64,000 nucleotides of DNA from the NCBI GenBank assembly GCA_020974905.1, contig CP087563.1, positions 5,146,001-5,210,000 of the forward strand, given 5' to 3'. The number at the start of each line of letters is the position of its first letter. The stretch's first letter is position 1. The notes below the pieces were generated by a model. The model saw nothing but the letters and a program-made list of their open reading frames with translations, had not been told where the DNA came from and did no database searches. Shown piece after piece: positions 35,055 to 46,300 of the stretch. The position numbers and the translations under genes were made by a program. Source of the stretch: Planctomycetes bacterium syqfu. GTDB lineage: Bacteria; Planctomycetota; Phycisphaerae; Phycisphaerales; Phycisphaeraceae.

Positions 35055-36413
35055 ATGGCCAACCCTCTGAGCAATCTCCCGCAACGCCTGTTGGGCAAAA
35101 CAAAGGCGATCGTCAAATTGATGATCCGTCGCGCCCGTCAATTGATCCAGAATTACCGTGGTCGATATCACGGCTTGAACAATGAAGATGTCATCAGCTA
35201 TCAGGCGGTCATCTCGCCGTTAACGCAGATCAACCTGCATGCTCGGCAAATCGTCAACTCCATGGACTTTTTGCCCGACAAATATTCACTTTCCGGCTCG
35301 GACTTCATGCAGGGCCCGCATGTCGATTTTGCCAAGCAGTATGTTCAGCGCGGTGATGATCCGTCGTGGGACTACACGCAGACCACATACTACCAACTGG
35401 CGCTTCAGGGACGCCTGCCGTTTCCCATCATCGGTGAATGTCAGGCACGCATGCGCTGTCAGAAGTTCATCTGGATGATCGAGCAACTCCGCCGACAGGG
35501 CTATCAACCCAAGACCTTCGGCGCGATTGTGGTCGTCCCCACCACCGAGGGCAATTGGATGGTGATCAACGGCAAGCATCGCATGGCAGCCATGATCGCG
35601 TTGGGGCATACCAACATTGACGTGTTCATCGGCTTTGACAACGAAGTCCGCGCCCAGTTCAAACAACTCGCTGAAAGTGTCTGGCCACGTTCGACCTATT
35701 CCCGAAGCTTTGAAGCCATGGAATCACTGGGCAAAGTCAACCGTGACAAAGCTGGGGAAATTCAGGAACTCATCCAGGAGATCAAGCAGGCCAAGCTTGA
35801 AACGTGGGCCAACATTTATCATCCCCTGCCGTTCTACGAGTTTGGCAATCTCACCACGCAGGTCTCACCGGACACCAGTTACAAGCGACTGCAGATGATT
35901 CTTGATGCTGCTGACGGTGATGTGGTGGACAAACGTGTGTTGGATCTGGGGTGTAATCTCGGGTTTTATTCATTCAGTCTGGCGAACCGCGGCGCGAAGG
36001 TCACCAGCGTGGAACTGCGCAGCGATTACCATGACATCTCCAAGCGCATCGTCGAACTCTATGACATGAACGTCCGTTTTCGCAACGATTCACTGACGCC
36101 GGAGTTGGTGAATGAGGTGGGGGACGTGGATATCACGCTATGTTTTTCCATGATCCAATGGGTGATCGATCAGCAGGGCATGGACTATGGCAAGCAGATT
36201 CTCAAGACCATCAGCGAGCGTTCGAGGCTGCTGCTTTTTGATGTCTCCGTGAATCATGGTGCAGCCTGTCTGCTCTGTCCCGGCGGTCAGGAATTGGTTT
36301 ATGTCTACGATTTTCTGGCTGATGCCACGACCTACACCGACATCCAATGCATCGGTCAGGTCCATCCCTATGGCAATGACACGCGCTACGTTTTTGCCTG
36401 TAAACACGCATGA
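35055..36413 (+). CDS. Fusion of ParB-like N-domain and class-I SAM methyltransferase
   Basis: 452 residues. Residues about 120-200 include VINGKHRMAAMIALGHTNIDVFI, a ParB/Srx-like nucleotide-binding motif of the kind found in small-molecule or polysaccharide-associated proteins. Residues about 275-420 form a methyltransferase with motif I VLDLGCNLGFYSFSLANRGAKVTSVE and DVDITLCFSMIQWV. Two bases downstream of the flippase, hence probably involved in modifying the exported glycan or its precursor. The substrate is not readable. Confidence 0.8.
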   Translation: MANPLSNLPQRLLGKTKAIVKLMIRRARQLIQNYRGRYHGLNNEDVISYQAVISPLTQINLHARQIVNSMDFLPDKYSLSGSDFMQGPHVDFAKQYVQRGDDPSWDYTQTTYYQLALQGRLPFPIIGECQARMRCQKFIWMIEQLRRQGYQPKTFGAIVVVPTTEGNWMVINGKHRMAAMIALGHTNIDVFIGFDNEVRAQFKQLAESVWPRSTYSRSFEAMESLGKVNRDKAGEIQELIQEIKQAKLETWANIYHPLPFYEFGNLTTQVSPDTSYKRLQMILDAADGDVVDKRVLDLGCNLGFYSFSLANRGAKVTSVELRSDYHDISKRIVELYDMNVRFRNDSLTPELVNEVGDVDITLCFSMIQWVIDQQGMDYGKQILKTISERSRLLLFDVSVNHGAACLLCPGGQELVYVYDFLADATTYTDIQCIGQVHPYGNDTRYVFACKHA

Positions 36414-36586
36414 TTCTCACTGATCCATCTCAACACGGAACCCTCCGCGCGATCGTTGCGTCCGATAGGCATCGCAACTTTTTTTTCGTCGAGTACTCAA
36501 ATGCATCATGAATGTGGTCGATACAACCATACAATCGTCACAGATGTTACTTTCATTGCAGACCCTATAGCAGTACCATTTTGACC

Positions 36587-37279
36587 ATGAAGCTATCAGT
36601 CGTCATACCGGTTTACAACGAATGCAAGACCATTCACCTGATTCTCCAGCAAGTCCAGGATGTGGACATCGACAAGGAGATCATCATGGTCGATGACTGC
36701 TCAACCGATGGGACGCGCGATCGTCTCAACGAATTGGCAGCCGAGGCAGATAACATCCGTGTCCTGTTCCATGATGTGAACAAAGGCAAAGGTGCCGCCT
36801 TACGCACCGGATTCCAGGCTGCCGAAGGTGACGTGGTGATCATTCAGGATGCGGACCTGGAGTATGATCCGGCGGAGTATCCCAAGCTGCTTAAACCCAT
36901 TGAAGACGGCAAGGCCGACGTGGTTTTCGGATCACGCTTTGCAGGTGGTGAATCGCATCGCGTTCTCTACTTCTGGCATTCCCTGGGGAACACCTTCCTG
37001 ACCATCCTCTCAAACATGTTCACGGATTTGAATCTCACTGACATGGAAACCTGTTACAAGGTCTTTAAACGCGAGATCATTCAGAGCATCGACATCAAGG
37101 AGAACCGTTTCGGCTTTGAGCCTGAAATCACCGCCAAGGTGGCACGCAAGCAATGTCGCATTTATGAAGTGGGCATCAGCTACAGCGGTCGAACCTACGA
37201 AGAAGGTAAGAAGATCGGCTGGAAAGATGGCGTCCGCGCCATCTGGTGTATTCTCAAGTACAACCTGTTCTCCAGGTGA
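36587..37279 (+). CDS. Family 2 glycosyltransferase (polyprenyl-phosphate mannose/glucose synthase-like)
   Basis: 230 residues from ATG 36587; the longer frame to 36512 is noncoding upstream sequence. GT-A signature: [65 protein letters not shown] (DxD-type metal site), [10 protein letters not shown] and [11 protein letters not shown]. This pattern is that of DPM1-type enzymes that make polyprenyl-phosphate sugars. It could supply the donor for PMT/TMTC-type transferases nearby. Confidence 0.92.
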   Translation: MKLSVVIPVYNECKTIHLILQQVQDVDIDKEIIMVDDCSTDGTRDRLNELAAEADNIRVLFHDVNKGKGAALRTGFQAAEGDVVIIQDADLEYDPAEYPKLLKPIEDGKADVVFGSRFAGGESHRVLYFWHSLGNTFLTILSNMFTDLNLTDMETCYKVFKREIIQSIDIKENRFGFEPEITAKVARKQCRIYEVGISYSGRTYEEGKKIGWKDGVRAIWCILKYNLFSR

Positions 37280-37353
37280 TCCTGCCTGGTCTGAACGGAT
37301 CAAGCCAACATTTTCAATTCATTGCGGTATCATGATCCTCAGACGGAGCATGT

Positions 37354-39537
37354 ATGGATCAATCACCGCAGTCTCATCTGAATCAAAAAAACAAACTGCA
37401 CAACTGGGTCTGGTTGATCCTGTTGCTGGCGGTGGCTGCGGTCTATGCTTCAGCGATGCATGGCGGGTTTTATCTGGATGATGATGCGGTCATCTTGCAT
37501 GACCAGGTCATCCGTCACCTGGGCCAATCCCTGGCCAATGCCTTGATCACCGATCGTGGTCCGGTGAAGCTGACTTTTGCGATCAACTATGCCCTGGGGC
37601 AGCTTGATCCGTTTGGCTATCACCTGGGAAACGTGCTGATTCACTGGCTCAATGGCGTGTTGCTTTACCTGCTGTTGGTCAAGGTGTTCACTCTTCCGCG
37701 GGTGGGTTTTGCCAATGGCCCAGCCGTTGGGTTGGCTTTGTGTACCAGCCTGATTTGGTTGCTCCATCCGCTGGGTTCACAGCCGGTGTTGTACGTCTGC
37801 CAACGTTCCGAGTTGATGATGGCCGGTTTTTCCATGGCCTGTTTGTATGCTTTGTTGCGCAGTGTTCAATCAACCCGTCACCATCGTTTCTGGCAGGTAT
37901 CAACGGTGTTATGTGGGGTGTTGGCACTGCTGTGTAAACTCGTGGCATTCACCTTGCCGATCATCGCATTGCTCTTTGACCGTTTGCTGGTTGCAGCAAG
38001 TTGGAAAGAGCTTTGGCAGCGTCGTAAATGGATGCACATGGGGCTTTTTGCCAGTTGGTCGATTCTTTGGGGGATTGGTTTTTTCAGCTTGTTTAAGACG
38101 CATAACAACACTACGTCTGCCGGTGGTGCGTTAGCGGGGGTGATCACACCGTTTGAATATCTGACCGTTCAAAGCGGGATCATTCTGTATTACCTGAAGC
38201 TTTGTGTCTGGCCGAGCGTGTTGGTCTTTGATTACGGTTGGCCGCCACCGGATTCGTTTTCGCAGTATGCGTTGGCGTTTGGTGTGTTGGCGGTGCTGTT
38301 TGGTTTGACGGTCGTGCTCCTGATTCGGTCGGTGCGCTGGTCTATTTTGCCGATGGCGTTTTTTCTGATTCTCGCCCCGACATCGAGTCTGATGCCGATT
38401 GCCGACCTGGCGGTGGAGCATCGGATGTACCTGCCGTTGGTTTGTGTTTGTGTTGGGTTGGTTTTGTTACTTGCTCGTCTGTGTCGCAGTCAGTTTCGTC
38501 TGGCTGTGATGCTCTTGCTTGCCTTGTCCTTAGTATTGGGGTTACGGACATGGGTGCGTGTGCAGGATTATCGCAGCAGTCTGACGTTGTGGCGTTCAGT
38601 GTTGGATGCAGTTCCCAATGCACCGCGTGCCCGATTGCATTATGCCCAGGCATTGACGCAAGCCCATCGGATTGATCAGGCCATTGAACAGTTTCACATC
38701 GGCATCAAGCATCATCCTGACGACTCGCGTTTTTATCACAATCTCGGCCAGTTGTATCTGCAGATTGGGCAATTGTCTCAGGCCAGACCCCTGCTCGAAA
38801 AAGCCCTTCAAATGCAGGACAATGATCCTGTCTACTGGTTTAACATTGCCAAGATCAATCGACTTGAAGGTCGCATCGATCAGGCCATGCAAGGCTATGA
38901 ACAGACGCTGCGATTAAAGCCCGATCACGTGGGGGCGTTGTCAGACCTGGCAGAGATTCTTGCCATTCACGGGCGATGGGATGAAGCTTTGCATCGACTT
39001 GATCAAGCCCAACAACTGGCGCCGGATCAGGCGACGTTACTGATCAATCGTGCCAACATTCTGCTGCGAGCAGGGCGCCCTGAACCGGCATTGGCTGCAG
39101 CACAACAAGCTGTGTTGTTGATGGCCCATCATCCTTCTGCGATGAATGTGCTTGCCTCGGCATACGCTGCCAACGGACAATGGAAGCAGGCTCGTGATGT
39201 GTTTGTGGGTCTCTTGAAGCAGACACCCAACAACCCTGGTAATACGCAGCGCCTTGCCTGGCTACTGGCAACGTGCCCCGATCCAGAAGTGCGTGATGGG
39301 CAACAGGCCTTGATCCTGGCCAAGCAATTTTTACAGATGACCGGCCCGGACAACCCCATTGCCTGGGACACACTGGCAGCGGCTTGGGCGCAGAACCGAC
39401 AGTATGATCAGGCCATCAAAGCCATTGATCAGGGGATTGCCAAACTCAAGGCAGCAGGACGCGATCAACTGGTTCAAAGCTATCAACAGCGTCGCGAACT
39501 GTATGAGCAGGATAAGCCCTACCAGCTTCAGCCGTGA
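37354..39537 (+). CDS. TMTC-like multi-pass membrane protein with TPR domain, copy 1
   Basis: 727 residues. N-terminal half with about ten membrane helices and the loop YLDDDAVILHDQVIRHLGQSLANALITDRGPVKLTFAINY, typical of the PMT/TMTC group; C-terminal half (about 425-700) with TPR helices (ARLHYAQALTQAHRIDQAIEQFHIGI, FYHNLGQLYLQIGQLSQARPLLEKAL). Likely a polyprenyl-phosphate-sugar-dependent protein or glycan glycosyltransferase. Forms a tandem pair with the next gene. Confidence 0.82.
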   Translation: MDQSPQSHLNQKNKLHNWVWLILLLAVAAVYASAMHGGFYLDDDAVILHDQVIRHLGQSLANALITDRGPVKLTFAINYALGQLDPFGYHLGNVLIHWLNGVLLYLLLVKVFTLPRVGFANGPAVGLALCTSLIWLLHPLGSQPVLYVCQRSELMMAGFSMACLYALLRSVQSTRHHRFWQVSTVLCGVLALLCKLVAFTLPIIALLFDRLLVAASWKELWQRRKWMHMGLFASWSILWGIGFFSLFKTHNNTTSAGGALAGVITPFEYLTVQSGIILYYLKLCVWPSVLVFDYGWPPPDSFSQYALAFGVLAVLFGLTVVLLIRSVRWSILPMAFFLILAPTSSLMPIADLAVEHRMYLPLVCVCVGLVLLLARLCRSQFRLAVMLLLALSLVLGLRTWVRVQDYRSSLTLWRSVLDAVPNAPRARLHYAQALTQAHRIDQAIEQFHIGIKHHPDDSRFYHNLGQLYLQIGQLSQARPLLEKALQMQDNDPVYWFNIAKINRLEGRIDQAMQGYEQTLRLKPDHVGALSDLAEILAIHGRWDEALHRLDQAQQLAPDQATLLINRANILLRAGRPEPALAAAQQAVLLMAHHPSAMNVLASAYAANGQWKQARDVFVGLLKQTPNNPGNTQRLAWLLATCPDPEVRDGQQALILAKQFLQMTGPDNPIAWDTLAAAWAQNRQYDQAIKAIDQGIAKLKAAGRDQLVQSYQQRRELYEQDKPYQLQP

Positions 39538-39584
39538 TCCTGAGCTTGCATGGCGCGATGAGATGAAACTGTGAGAGACGTTTG

Positions 39585-41807
39585 ATGAATGAAGCTGCTG
39601 ACATAGCAACCCGCCAATCCCTGCCACGATTGGCGCGATGGAGCTGGTTGATCCTCCTGGGCTTGTTGATGCTGGTTTACAGCGGTGCTTTACGTGCCGG
39701 TTTTTTTCTGGATGACACGCAGGCCATTTTGTATAACCCCGATGTCACGGATTTTTCGACGGCACTCAAATCCGCGTTGACCTCTGACCGTGGCATGGTG
39801 AAGCTGAGCTTTGCGATCAATTACGCACTGGGAGGCGCTCAGGCATGGGGCTATCACTTGGTGAACCTGGGAGTGCATTATCTCAACGGACTCTTACTTT
39901 GGAGTTTGTTGTACGCGACATTGCAATTGCCACGCATCGGCATGTCCAAACAACGCGCAGCCTTGTTGGCGTTGGGCAGTGCTGCGATCTGGCTGGTGCA
40001 TCCATTGGGATCACAGGCCGTGGTCTACACTGTGCAGCGCGCCGAGTTGATGGCATCGACACTCTTTCTGTTCTGCGGCTTTGCCCTGGTGCAAAGTCAA
40101 ATCCAAACCAGACATCGCCGACGCTGGCAGATACTCTGTGTGCTGGGCAGTTTTTTGGGCATGCAGTGCAAACTCATTGCAATTGTGATCCCGCTGTTGC
40201 TGCTGATCTTTGATTGGTTACTGGTTGCCTCACATGGCAGAGAACTCTGGCAAAAACGCCGCTGGCTCTACGTCGGCCTTTTTGCATCTTGGAGCATGGT
40301 CTTCGTGCTCGGCGCCTCGGGGTTACTCAAAGCCGATGCCCAGTTAGCCAGTGCCGGGACGGGACTGATGCAGGCGATTCCACCGAAGCTGTACCTGGCA
40401 GCACAAAGTCAGATTCTCCTGCATTATCTGTGGCTGACGATCTGGCCTCAGACGTTGGTCTTCGATCATGCCTGGCCGCTGCCTGTTCAATTCATGGCAT
40501 GTTGGCCGACATTGCTGGCGATGACAGTGTTGTTTGCAGTGACAGTCATATTGGTGATCCGGCGTGTACGTTGGGGCATGTTGCCAAGCCTGTTTTTCCT
40601 GGTGTTGGCACCGACTTCCAGTTTCCTGCCGGTGATCGATCTGGCGGTCGAGCATCGGATGTACCTGGCGCTGTCGAGTGTCTGCGTAGGGGTTGTGCTT
40701 TTGCTCGGTCGTATACTGCGCGAGAAGACAACGCTGCTTCTTGTGGTGATGGGGTTTTTGATCATCACGCTCAGTGTGCGGACCTGGGTGCGTGTCGGTG
40801 ATTACCAGGACCCGCAGGTGCTTTGGAGCAAGGTGCTGACGGTGTATCCCAATTCGCCGCGCGCCAAGGCACAGGTCCAGTTTGCCAAACACATGAAGCA
40901 GGGACTTGGCAAACAGATGGAACAACTCCAGCAAGCCATTGCTGATAACCCGGGAGATCATCAGTCGCTTTACATGCTCGGTGAGATTTTCTTCCAGTTA
41001 TCCGATCTGAAACTGGCACGCCCCATGCTCGAAAAAGCATGGCAGTTAAAGCCCGATGAGCCTGCCTATGTTCAGGCGTTGGCCCGCATACTGCGCATTG
41101 ATGGTGAGTTGGATCGAGCGGCTGGACTGTATCACGATCTGATTGCCATCAAGCCCGATGATGTTGGCATCCGCCTGGCCATGGCCGAGTTGCTTGCAGG
41201 TATGAAGTGTTGGGATGAGGCGCTTACGCAATTGCATCACGCGCAAACCATCGCGCCGCAGAACCCCTCCGTCTATGCCAACACCGCCAATATTCTTCTG
41301 CGCGCCGATCGCGCATCACAAGCCATTGAACCTGCCAGGCGCGCTTATGCGTTGGCCGGAGCGCAATCCGCCAATGCCGCTGGCGTACTCGCATCTGCCT
41401 ATGCCGCCAATGGGATGTGGACCTTGGCCTGTGACTTGTTTGAGAAAGTCCATCAACTCAACCCACAGGACCCCGGGACCCTTCAGCGTCTGGCATGGCT
41501 TTACGCAACCTGCCCTGATTCGACCGTTGTCGATGGGCAGAAAGCTGTCGCATACGCCCGACTGTTTTTTGAGATGATCGGCAGCGCCAGTCCAACCACA
41601 TGGGACACCCTGGCAGCGGCCTGGGCAAGAGCAGGTGAGTATGATCAGGCGATCGACGCCATGAATCATGCCATTGCACAACTCAAGCGATTGGAACGAG
41701 CCGATTTGGTCCCTGCGTACGAACAACGACTGGCTTGCTACCGTTCAGGTCAACCTTTTACACAAAAAATAGTATCAAATGCACCAAAACCTGCGGACTT
41801 GAATTGA
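39585..41807 (+). CDS. TMTC-like multi-pass membrane protein with TPR domain, copy 2
   Basis: 740 residues, parallel in organisation to the preceding gene: FFLDDTQAILYNPDVTDFSTALKSALTSDRGMVKLSFAINYALGG in the first loop, shared LVHPLGSQ and FFLVLAPTSSFLPVIDLAVEHRMYLAL, and TPR helices after about residue 430. Start ATG 39585; the preceding TTG also is in frame. Tandem duplication followed by divergence; substrate specificity may differ. Confidence 0.82.
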   Translation: MNEAADIATRQSLPRLARWSWLILLGLLMLVYSGALRAGFFLDDTQAILYNPDVTDFSTALKSALTSDRGMVKLSFAINYALGGAQAWGYHLVNLGVHYLNGLLLWSLLYATLQLPRIGMSKQRAALLALGSAAIWLVHPLGSQAVVYTVQRAELMASTLFLFCGFALVQSQIQTRHRRRWQILCVLGSFLGMQCKLIAIVIPLLLLIFDWLLVASHGRELWQKRRWLYVGLFASWSMVFVLGASGLLKADAQLASAGTGLMQAIPPKLYLAAQSQILLHYLWLTIWPQTLVFDHAWPLPVQFMACWPTLLAMTVLFAVTVILVIRRVRWGMLPSLFFLVLAPTSSFLPVIDLAVEHRMYLALSSVCVGVVLLLGRILREKTTLLLVVMGFLIITLSVRTWVRVGDYQDPQVLWSKVLTVYPNSPRAKAQVQFAKHMKQGLGKQMEQLQQAIADNPGDHQSLYMLGEIFFQLSDLKLARPMLEKAWQLKPDEPAYVQALARILRIDGELDRAAGLYHDLIAIKPDDVGIRLAMAELLAGMKCWDEALTQLHHAQTIAPQNPSVYANTANILLRADRASQAIEPARRAYALAGAQSANAAGVLASAYAANGMWTLACDLFEKVHQLNPQDPGTLQRLAWLYATCPDSTVVDGQKAVAYARLFFEMIGSASPTTWDTLAAAWARAGEYDQAIDAMNHAIAQLKRLERADLVPAYEQRLACYRSGQPFTQKIVSNAPKPADLN

Positions 41808-41905
41808 AATTGCTCTAATCATGTTGTCCAAGATATTGCTCTTGATCCAACACGCGGTTGATTAAACAACATACATTGACAATTCATTGGCATAAAACTG
41901 CAATG

Positions 41906-43318
41906 TCAGTCATGCTCTCTGATATCGATTAGAAAATGATCATCACGTGCCTGAGGAATGGTACGTTGGCATGCAGGTTGGCCGGTCTCGATGGCTTGAC
42001 GCAGGTCATCAATGACCGGTTTGACGGATGCAAAATAACCATGTCCCAGCGACAGTAATCCAAACCCGTCGACCACGATGGTATCCGCGTCGTCCATCAC
42101 CGTGATGGGCGGGACATGTCCGACGCGCTCATCGCGATGCAAGTACTCCGAAGCAAAGACAGCCCGGTCGTCAGGTGAAGTCAACACGGTGCGGTGATCG
42201 GATTGATGTGGATATTTCGTTGCAAGTCGTTTGAATGTTTTGATACGAATGTCAGGCGAGCAGAAGAAAATCTGCCCAAGTGATAGATCAGGCAGGTGAT
42301 CAGCCACCAATTCCTGAAAAGCATGAAGCACGCCACGGTTACCCATGCTGTGAACAAACAGATGAATGCGATCAGCCCCGGCTTGCTCGGATAAGGTGTG
42401 TAGAAACCGGGCAATCAATGGCACACTGTCTTCGATGGCTGCTTCATCTGCCGGGTAATCCTTGATCATCCCACGCGACGGCCAACTGTAAAACGCCATC
42501 TCACCGGGAAGCTTGAGGTCATAGCCGATCTGTGCAGCACGGATGGCCGCTTCATCAAAGCTGACGTTAAAGCCGTGAATGTAGACGAATAAATTCCGCT
42601 GATTCTTCGGCCACCATGTCTGCAATTTGTTTTGCAGATCAGTGATGAACCAATCGTCTGACAGGGTATGGGTGCTGGTGATTTTGAGTCGGTCATCCGC
42701 TTCAAGTAACAGCCATCTCCGCCACCATGGTGAACCGACGGAGCCGGGTTTGTGACTTTTGGGGATGAACACATTGCACATACCGTAGGTGATTTGGTCT
42801 GCTGATTCGGCATCAGAAAATTGCAGCTTGCCATGAACGCCGCCCAACGGTTTACGATCCGTACCGAACCACACGCGCACAATACGACGATCCGGGTCCG
42901 CCCATGCTTTGGCATCTATGCCTTTCTGGATTCCGAATTGAACACCTTTCTGAACCGCCTGCCAGAGAAAAACGTAAAGGGTTTTACCCAGTGTTGCCAG
43001 GTCATCCGCAGACAGCACATCCCTTAGCAGTAGAAATTCATCAGCTAAAATCAAGTCCGTGTCGCTGGCAATGTTGCCCTGAGCTATTTCTTCAAGTAAC
43101 GGTTTGAGATCAATCGTCATGACCTCGGTGCAGGAAAAGACCGATGCAACGATTTCACGGTTGTCATCTGTCGGATCAAAGGGTGCGGCAGCGGTTTTCT
43201 GCTCATCCATGGATAGCACAACCGAACCTTCAGCACGTATCGCTGATTCACCAAACCATTGAAACGTCACCTGCCGACGATCCGGCTCGCATTGAATTTG
43301 CAGCGAGAAAACACTCAT
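41906..43318 (-). CDS. DUF900-type alpha/beta hydrolase coupled to a CHAT-STAND protein
   Basis: 470 residues. The C-terminal half is an alpha/beta hydrolase of the DUF900 (COG4782) esterase type: LFVYIHGFNVSFDEAAIRAAQIGYDLKLPGEMAFYSWPSRG, the nucleophile elbow FVHSMGNRG, and a late Asp/His region (VDGFGLLSLGHGYF). The N-terminal about 150 residues form a beta-rich domain, unrecognised, that includes an NTD-like stretch QIQCEPDRRQVTFQWFGES. Its ATG overlaps the stop of the CHAT gene (ATGA), so expression is coupled. Inference: hydrolase effector, or target of the CHAT protease, in a two-gene defence or death module. Confidence 0.85.
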   Translation of the reverse strand: MSVFSLQIQCEPDRRQVTFQWFGESAIRAEGSVVLSMDEQKTAAAPFDPTDDNREIVASVFSCTEVMTIDLKPLLEEIAQGNIASDTDLILADEFLLLRDVLSADDLATLGKTLYVFLWQAVQKGVQFGIQKGIDAKAWADPDRRIVRVWFGTDRKPLGGVHGKLQFSDAESADQITYGMCNVFIPKSHKPGSVGSPWWRRWLLLEADDRLKITSTHTLSDDWFITDLQNKLQTWWPKNQRNLFVYIHGFNVSFDEAAIRAAQIGYDLKLPGEMAFYSWPSRGMIKDYPADEAAIEDSVPLIARFLHTLSEQAGADRIHLFVHSMGNRGVLHAFQELVADHLPDLSLGQIFFCSPDIRIKTFKRLATKYPHQSDHRTVLTSPDDRAVFASEYLHRDERVGHVPPITVMDDADTIVVDGFGLLSLGHGYFASVKPVIDDLRQAIETGQPACQRTIPQARDDHFLIDIREHD

Positions 43319-46300
43319 TGCGAATCTTCCCCATGATCAGGAAGCAACGCCTTAAGCGTGGTTGGATCGTCGATACCCCGGAGGATGGTTTCGATCATCG
43401 GAGCAAAATTGACGAGATTTTGGCAGAGTGATTCTTCATCACGTTCTCCAGCGAGAATGCGTTCAACTGATCGGGCAAATTCAGATGCCTCACCACCTGT
43501 GTGATGACCTTGTTGTATCAATTGCTCCACGGCAGTCTGAGCTTCTTTGATTCCTCCCACTGCACCGACAACCATAAAAGCAACTTTAGCATGCTGTCTT
43601 GTGTGATGAGCTGTCCCCGCGAAATTGCGTTTGGCTTCGCGAGCTAATTTTCGGTACCCATTAGCCTGATCAGGTTGACCTTGTTGATCGGCAATACGGG
43701 CCAGTATTCCGTAAGTATTCCAGATTTCCGCAACTCCGGGTTCCAAGGTTTTCTTGATCACCAAAGCTTCCTCTGCCAATTGTTGGGCTTCATTCATACG
43801 ATTGGGTTGGGTTCGTAGGAGTTCGGCTAGATTGCTTAGGCATGTTGAAAGTAGAACATTGTCTTCAGTTGTTCTACCAGCATCAATCGCCATGCGAAAC
43901 CATGTTTCTGCTGCTTCTGGATTGCCAGCCGTTTCACATAAAATAGCCAGACAATTCCATGTTTTTGCAGCTCCAACCAGGTTGCCTTGCAATACTTTCA
44001 AACGGGCTGATTCTCTATAGTGCGTCTCTGCATGATCCAATCGTTCTAATTCATCAAATACCATACCCAACTGGTGATGAGCGACAGCTTCCACTTCAGG
44101 TTCACCCAGCTGTTGGAATAACTTTAATGCTTTACGATATCGCTTTAGAGCATCTTGAAGATCACCTTCATTCTTGGCAAGTGAACCGAGTTGGATAAGG
44201 GTAACACCCTGAGATCTTTGATCGTTGAGTTCTTTGTCAATTTCCAAACCAAGCTCATATTGCTTACGAGCTTCGGTATATTTCCCTTGATGCCTTAAAG
44301 CATCAGCCAAGTCTGTATGGAGGGTGCCACGAAGTTTTTTGACATCTTCATTTTGCTCCAGATGCTCTGTCTCTGTTAGAGCTTGCCGATGGTAATTTTC
44401 CGCAAGATCAGGTCGACCATCTGTTTCATAGCAACGCCCAAGACGCCCAAGCGTAACGGAGCGTTCGTAAGTGGGATGATCATCGAACACTTCAATGATA
44501 TCCTGGAAGATCGCCATCGCCTCACCCACGCGACCAGATGTCAACAATTGTTCACCGAGATTTGATTGCAGGATATACCATTCTTTCGAACCTCGCTGCC
44601 CACCAGCTTTCTTGGCACGTTGGTTTAGACTCTCGGCTTCGCGACGCATTCCGAAGTAGTTGAGAAACCTATTCAAGGAGACCACGAAATCAGCCGCATC
44701 AGGATCACCAGCATCCATGGCACTGTGAACTGCATGCAGCATATTGGGCAATTCAAGTTTGGCGATCGCTCGAGCAAATAATGGGTCTTTGGAATCTTCA
44801 TGATAAAGGTAGTTTGCCAGTTGGTAATACCGCTTGCGATGAGCCAAAGTCAGCGTATCGCGGTCTTGGATTGGCAGACTTGCCCATAGCATGGGAGCCA
44901 AAGTTGGATGAAAGCGAAGGAAGGGTACTTTGATTCCGGGAAGTTTCTCAGCTTGAATCAGTCCAGCATTTTCCAGTTGTCGGCGTAAACCGGGCCAAAG
45001 GTTTTCGGCTGGTTGAGCAGGGAATTGGGCTAGGAGGGTGCGAACCTTGTCGATGAGTTGTTCCAGCGCCGTTCCGGAAAGTTGATCGGCTAATTCAGTT
45101 GGTATTTCAGCATCATCCGCAATATTTGTTCCCATCATGCGGAGTGCGGTTCGTTGATCGCCACTTTCCAAGGCTGCCAGGAACGATTCAAGTCGTTTCC
45201 GTTCCTTGCTATGGTCGATTTCGCCCAATTCCGTGATGGCCAGTAAATCATCTTCAAACGCTCCGCCCTGAAATACGCCTAACTTTTTAACTGCTTCGCG
45301 TTCGTCTTCGCTTAAGCGTTCCAGTGACAATTGCAGTGAGGCGATTAATGTGCGGGGGGTGCCTTTGGCGGCGATGTCCGACATGGCGTCATCGTTGAGG
45401 ATGTCTTCCAGTCGTTCATCAAGTTCCTTGACGGTACGGCTCTTGATCTGCTGTGCCAGCACGGCAATGGAAAGGGGATGGAACCCGACGCGGTCAAACA
45501 GGCGTACGAGTTGATCACGCTGATCGACTTTGGCCAGATCGGGTGGTGGCACGGTGGGGTCGGGTGGCAAGAGGCTGATGGCGGTAAACAAGGCCAACGC
45601 ATCTTCGGGGGCGTTGGCACTTCCCAAACCATCCAGCGGGAGATTGCGATGTGAATGCATACCCGCGGTGCGATAATCGTGGTGATTAAACTCCGGCGTC
45701 CGGCTGGTGAGGATGACGCGCGAACCGCCAGCATTGGACCAGTTGGTTGCTGCGGTGAGCAGTTCGTTGAGTGCTTCTTGTGAAATGGTTTCCAGGTTGT
45801 CCAGAATGATGAGGGTTGGTGTCTTGCTCAGTGCATCGGTTGCTTCATCGCTATTGATCAGTGCTTGATCGAGGACTGTGCTGAGGGTGCTGACAGCCAT
45901 AGCCAGCGCATCATCGGTTTGCACTTGTGCATAGTCGACAAAGACCGCGCGTTCGAACATGCCTGTCCGCAGCAGCCAACGTCCGGCTTCCATGGCAAGT
46001 TCGGTTTTGCCTTGTCCGCCATAGCCGGTGATGGAAATGCGCCGGGTCTTGCCGGATGCAAACCAGCGGTCAATCTGCCACAGTTCCCTTCGCCGTCCGA
46101 AAAAGCCTGCTTCGTGTAATGGGCGGAGATTGTTTTTCTTCTCAGGCATGGCAGGTGTTGTGTCGGCAGGATTGGCGGTGAGTAACGGGAGCTCTGGACC
46201 GCTTTGAAACAAGGCAGGTAAAAACCAATCATGAAGCTTGAGCGTTTGGTGTTTGTTGTCACGCCGGACTTCAAATTTTTCGGGATTGTTGGCCAGATAG

